Part shown: positions 4,921-6,946 of the stretch, one piece after another
How the letters are laid out: every line of letters starts with the position of its first letter
Numbering within the stretch: the stretch's first letter is position 1
The notes under the pieces: model-generated
Database searches by the model: none
Seen by the model: only the letters and a program-made list of their open reading frames with translations
Told to the model about the DNA's origin: nothing
Position numbers and translations under genes: made by a program
NCBI GenBank assembly: GCA_937876495.1
Contig: CALEGL010000288.1
Location: 1 to 6,946, forward strand
From: an uncultured Bifidobacterium sp.
GTDB taxonomy: Bacteria > Actinomycetota > Actinomycetes > Actinomycetales > Bifidobacteriaceae
Reading direction: 5' to 3'
Length of the DNA stretch: 6,946 nucleotides

Positions 4921-6946
4921 ATGGCATCACGCCGCACGCCACGGCATCAGGAGTTCGATCCGCGCTCCGTGAAGGAGAGGATCGTCGAGACGCCGCTGAA
5001 CGACGAGATGCGACGGTCCTTCCTCGAGTACGCCTATTCGGTGATCTACGCACGGGCCCTGCCCGACGCCCGGGACGGACTCAAGCCGGTACAGCGCCGC
5101 ATCGTCTACCAGATGGGACGCATGAACCTCACCCCCGACCATGCGTACATGAAGTCCGCCCGCGTGGTGGGCGAGGTCATGGGCAAGCTGCACCCCCACG
5201 GCGACTCGGCCATCTACGAGGCCATGGTGCGTCTCGCCCAGCCCTTCGCCATGCGGCTGCCCCTGGTCGACGGACACGGCAACTTCGGATCCCTCGACGA
5301 CGGCCCCGCCGCCTCGCGCTACACGGAGGCCCGTCTGGCACCTGCGGCTCTGGGCATGAACGCCGACATCGACGAGGACACCGTCGACTTCACGCCGAAC
5401 TACGACAACAAGCTGCAGGAGCCCACGGTGCTGCCGTCGGCGATTCCCAACCTGCTCGTCAACGGAGCCTCCGGAATCGCCGTCGGCATGGCGACGAACA
5501 TGCCCACGCATAATCTCGTGGAGGTCATCGCCGCCGCCAAGCTCCTCATGACCCGCCCCGACGCCACGCTCGAGGAGCTCATGCGGCTCGTCCCCGGACC
5601 CGACTGGCCCTCCGGGGGAGTCGTCATCGGCCGTGACGGCATCCGCCAGGCCTACGAGACGGGACGCGGGTCCTTCGTCACCAGGGCGGTGACGCATGTC
5701 GAGAACGTCACCGCGCGACGCCGCGCCATCGTCGTCACGCAGCTGCCCTACCTCGTGGGGCCGGAACGCGTGCTGGAGAAGATCTCCGACGGCGTGCGGT
5801 CCCATCGTCTGGAGGGGATCTCCGGGGCCATCGATCTGACGGACCGGCACAACGGCACGCGTCTGGTCATCGAGATCAAGACGGGCTTCGACCCGGCCGC
5901 CGTGCTCGCCCAGCTCTACCGGCACACGCCGCTCGAGGACGGTTTCACCATCAACAACGTCGCCCTGGTCAACGGCCGCCCGCGGACGATGGGTCTGCGC
6001 GAGATGCTTCAGGTGTGGATCGACCACCGGCGCGAGGTGGTGCGGCGGCGCAGCAGGCACCGTCTCAAGGTCGCCCGCGAGCGCCTGCATCTCGTGGAGG
6101 GACTGCTGCTCGCCCTCGTCGACATCGACGAGGTCATCCAGGTCATCCGGGGCTCCGACGACGCCGACACGGCGAAGACGAGGCTGATGGCCGTCTTCGA
6201 CCTCGACGACGTGCAGGCCTCGTACATCCTCGACCTGCGTCTGCGGCGGCTGACACGGATGAGCCGCATCGAGCTCGAATCCGAGCGTGACGACCTCAGG
6301 CGCCGCATCGACGAGCTGGGCGGGATCCTGGGCTCCTCCGAACGGCTGGACGAGGTCGTCGTCGCCGGCATGGACGCCGCCGCGAAGGCCTGGGGCACTC
6401 CCCGGCGCACCGCGCTCGTCGATGTGGACGCGGACGGCGGCGTCTCCCCCGTCGAATCGCAGGCCGTCCTCCCCGCGGATGACGCGGCGACCACCGGAAC
6501 GACGCCCGCCACGGCCACGACTATGGGGGCGGCGACACGGGCGACGAAGACCACGGGAACGGCTACCCCCTCTCTGGCTCTGGCGGCGGCCGGCGTCGCG
6601 GCGCCCACAGGGGCACGGACGACCACCGACGACCTGCATCTGGAGGACCGTCCCTGCGCCGTGCTGCTCAGCGTCACGGGACTGGTCGCACGGGCTCCCA
6701 TGGAGACCCTGGACCTCCTGCACGAGAAGGGCGCACGCGATCCGGGACGCGCGGACGGCGCGATCCGCAGCTCGGTTCGGACCGGAACGCTCGCCACATA
6801 CGGACTCGTCACATCAGCCGGACGTCTGATTCCGGCGCCGGTAGGCGACCTCCCCCAGCTCGCCTCCGGCGTGCTGGACGTGTCCTCGGGCGTGCGCCCC
6901 GAGGAGATCGTCGGCGCCCCGCAGGACACAGAACCCCTCGACAGCG
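4921..6946 (+). CDS. parC: Type IIA topoisomerase subunit A, ParC-type (topoisomerase IV), 3'-truncated by the window edge
   Basis: Subunit A forms the DNA-cleaving core that, with the ATPase subunit ParE/GyrB, passes one duplex through another to decatenate chromosomes. About 675 codons are visible. The winged-helix cleavage domain has [27 protein letters not shown] (35-61), [22 protein letters not shown] (88-109) and the catalytic tyrosine Y134 in [20 protein letters not shown] (185-195) carries the DNA-intercalating isoleucine I186. A coiled-coil region spans roughly 370-485. A Thr/Ala-rich stretch (about 509-571) follows, then the start of the C-terminal domain ([28 protein letters not shown]). 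No GyrA box (QRRGGKG-like) appears in the visible part, and the sequence resembles actinobacterial ParC as remembered from Streptomyces, so ParC is preferred over GyrA. The quinolone-resistance positions are S96 and E100, the unmutated Ser/acid pair. The 3' end, perhaps 100-150 codons, is outside. Confidence 0.93.
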   Translation, partial: MASRRTPRHQEFDPRSVKERIVETPLNDEMRRSFLEYAYSVIYARALPDARDGLKPVQRRIVYQMGRMNLTPDHAYMKSARVVGEVMGKLHPHGDSAIYEAMVRLAQPFAMRLPLVDGHGNFGSLDDGPAASRYTEARLAPAALGMNADIDEDTVDFTPNYDNKLQEPTVLPSAIPNLLVNGASGIAVGMATNMPTHNLVEVIAAAKLLMTRPDATLEELMRLVPGPDWPSGGVVIGRDGIRQAYETGRGSFVTRAVTHVENVTARRRAIVVTQLPYLVGPERVLEKISDGVRSHRLEGISGAIDLTDRHNGTRLVIEIKTGFDPAAVLAQLYRHTPLEDGFTINNVALVNGRPRTMGLREMLQVWIDHRREVVRRRSRHRLKVARERLHLVEGLLLALVDIDEVIQVIRGSDDADTAKTRLMAVFDLDDVQASYILDLRLRRLTRMSRIELESERDDLRRRIDELGGILGSSERLDEVVVAGMDAAAKAWGTPRRTALVDVDADGGVSPVESQAVLPADDAATTGTTPATATTMGAATRATKTTGTATPSLALAAAGVAAPTGARTTTDDLHLEDRPCAVLLSVTGLVARAPMETLDLLHEKGARDPGRADGAIRSSVRTGTLATYGLVTSAGRLIPAPVGDLPQLASGVLDVSSGVRPEEIVGAPQDTEPLDS
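6445..6633 (+). other. Thr/Ala-rich insert encoded within parC
   Basis: Residues about 509-571 of ParC are low complexity. Between D521 and D570 I count roughly 17 Thr and 15 Ala in 48-50 residues, with Gly and Pro. As remembered, the Streptomyces homologue has only a short link between the RRTVLL strand and the DPCRVLLSSTGLLAR strand. Here RRTALVDV and [16 protein letters not shown] are about 75 residues apart. The reading frame is open and the flanks resume family similarity, so it is an in-frame insert rather than a frameshift. A flexible linker is the likely role. Confidence 0.7.

Noticed and set aside
4812..4937. Longer N-terminus of the phosphatase starting at 4937
   Set aside because: It would overlap the parC start and consume the whole divergent promoter gap; the extra residues are not family-like.
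3795..5513. Plus-strand open frame of 572 codons
   Set aside because: It crosses the antisense of the phosphatase gene, the intergenic gap and an out-of-frame part of parC. Both overlapped genes have complete family motifs.
4927..6723. Minus-strand open frame of 598 codons
   Set aside because: It is the antisense shadow of parC, whose motifs are unambiguous; the translation shows no recognisable domain.
4921..6946. Assignment as GyrA
   Set aside because: No GyrA box is visible, the neighbours are phosphatase and sepH rather than gyrB, and the sequence resembles actinobacterial ParC. The missing 3' end leaves a small doubt.

Overview
The window is GC-rich chromosomal DNA from a high-GC Gram-positive bacterium (Actinobacteria). 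The Rel, SepH and alkaline-phosphatase-family proteins look closest to those of Bifidobacteriaceae from memory; class-level placement is firm, family-level placement is an inference. There is no sign of mobile elements, CRISPR arrays, tRNA or rRNA. It looks like a conserved housekeeping neighbourhood: dUTPase, a DUF4193 zinc-ribbon protein, the cell-division protein SepH, an alkaline-phosphatase-superfamily enzyme and a ParC-type topoisomerase subunit. Both ends cut through genes, so this may be a whole contig or an arbitrary slice.

Layout. Position 1 to 1457 (minus) holds most of rel, the bifunctional (p)ppGpp synthetase/hydrolase, cut at its 3' side. Positions 1605-2075 (minus) hold dut. 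Its ATG overlaps the stop of the DUF4193 zinc-ribbon gene at 2072-2380 (minus), so these two form a coupled pair. An AT-richer divergent promoter region at about 2429-2459 separates them from sepH at 2569-3519 (plus). sepH converges on a phosphodiesterase/phosphatase gene at 3573-4811 (minus). That gene is divergent from parC, which starts at 4921 (plus) and runs off the right end. No gene-free stretch exceeds 300 bases; the longest is 2381-2568.

Functionally the set touches nucleotide hygiene (Dut removes dUTP), stringent response (Rel), chromosome decatenation (ParC) and Z-ring assembly (SepH). DUF4193 and the phosphatase have no assigned substrate or partner. I found no clearly new biological system.

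The most striking anomaly concerns data quality. Over positions 1-113 the Rel reading frame stays open and in register with the family consensus, but almost every departure from the expected sequence is a change to G on the plus strand. This looks like G over-calling at a read or contig end. The apparent proline-rich Rel tail there should not be believed. The most interesting biological oddities are a Thr/Ala-rich insert in ParC between the cleavage core and the C-terminal domain, and a nearly symmetrical back-to-back promoter between DUF4193 and sepH.
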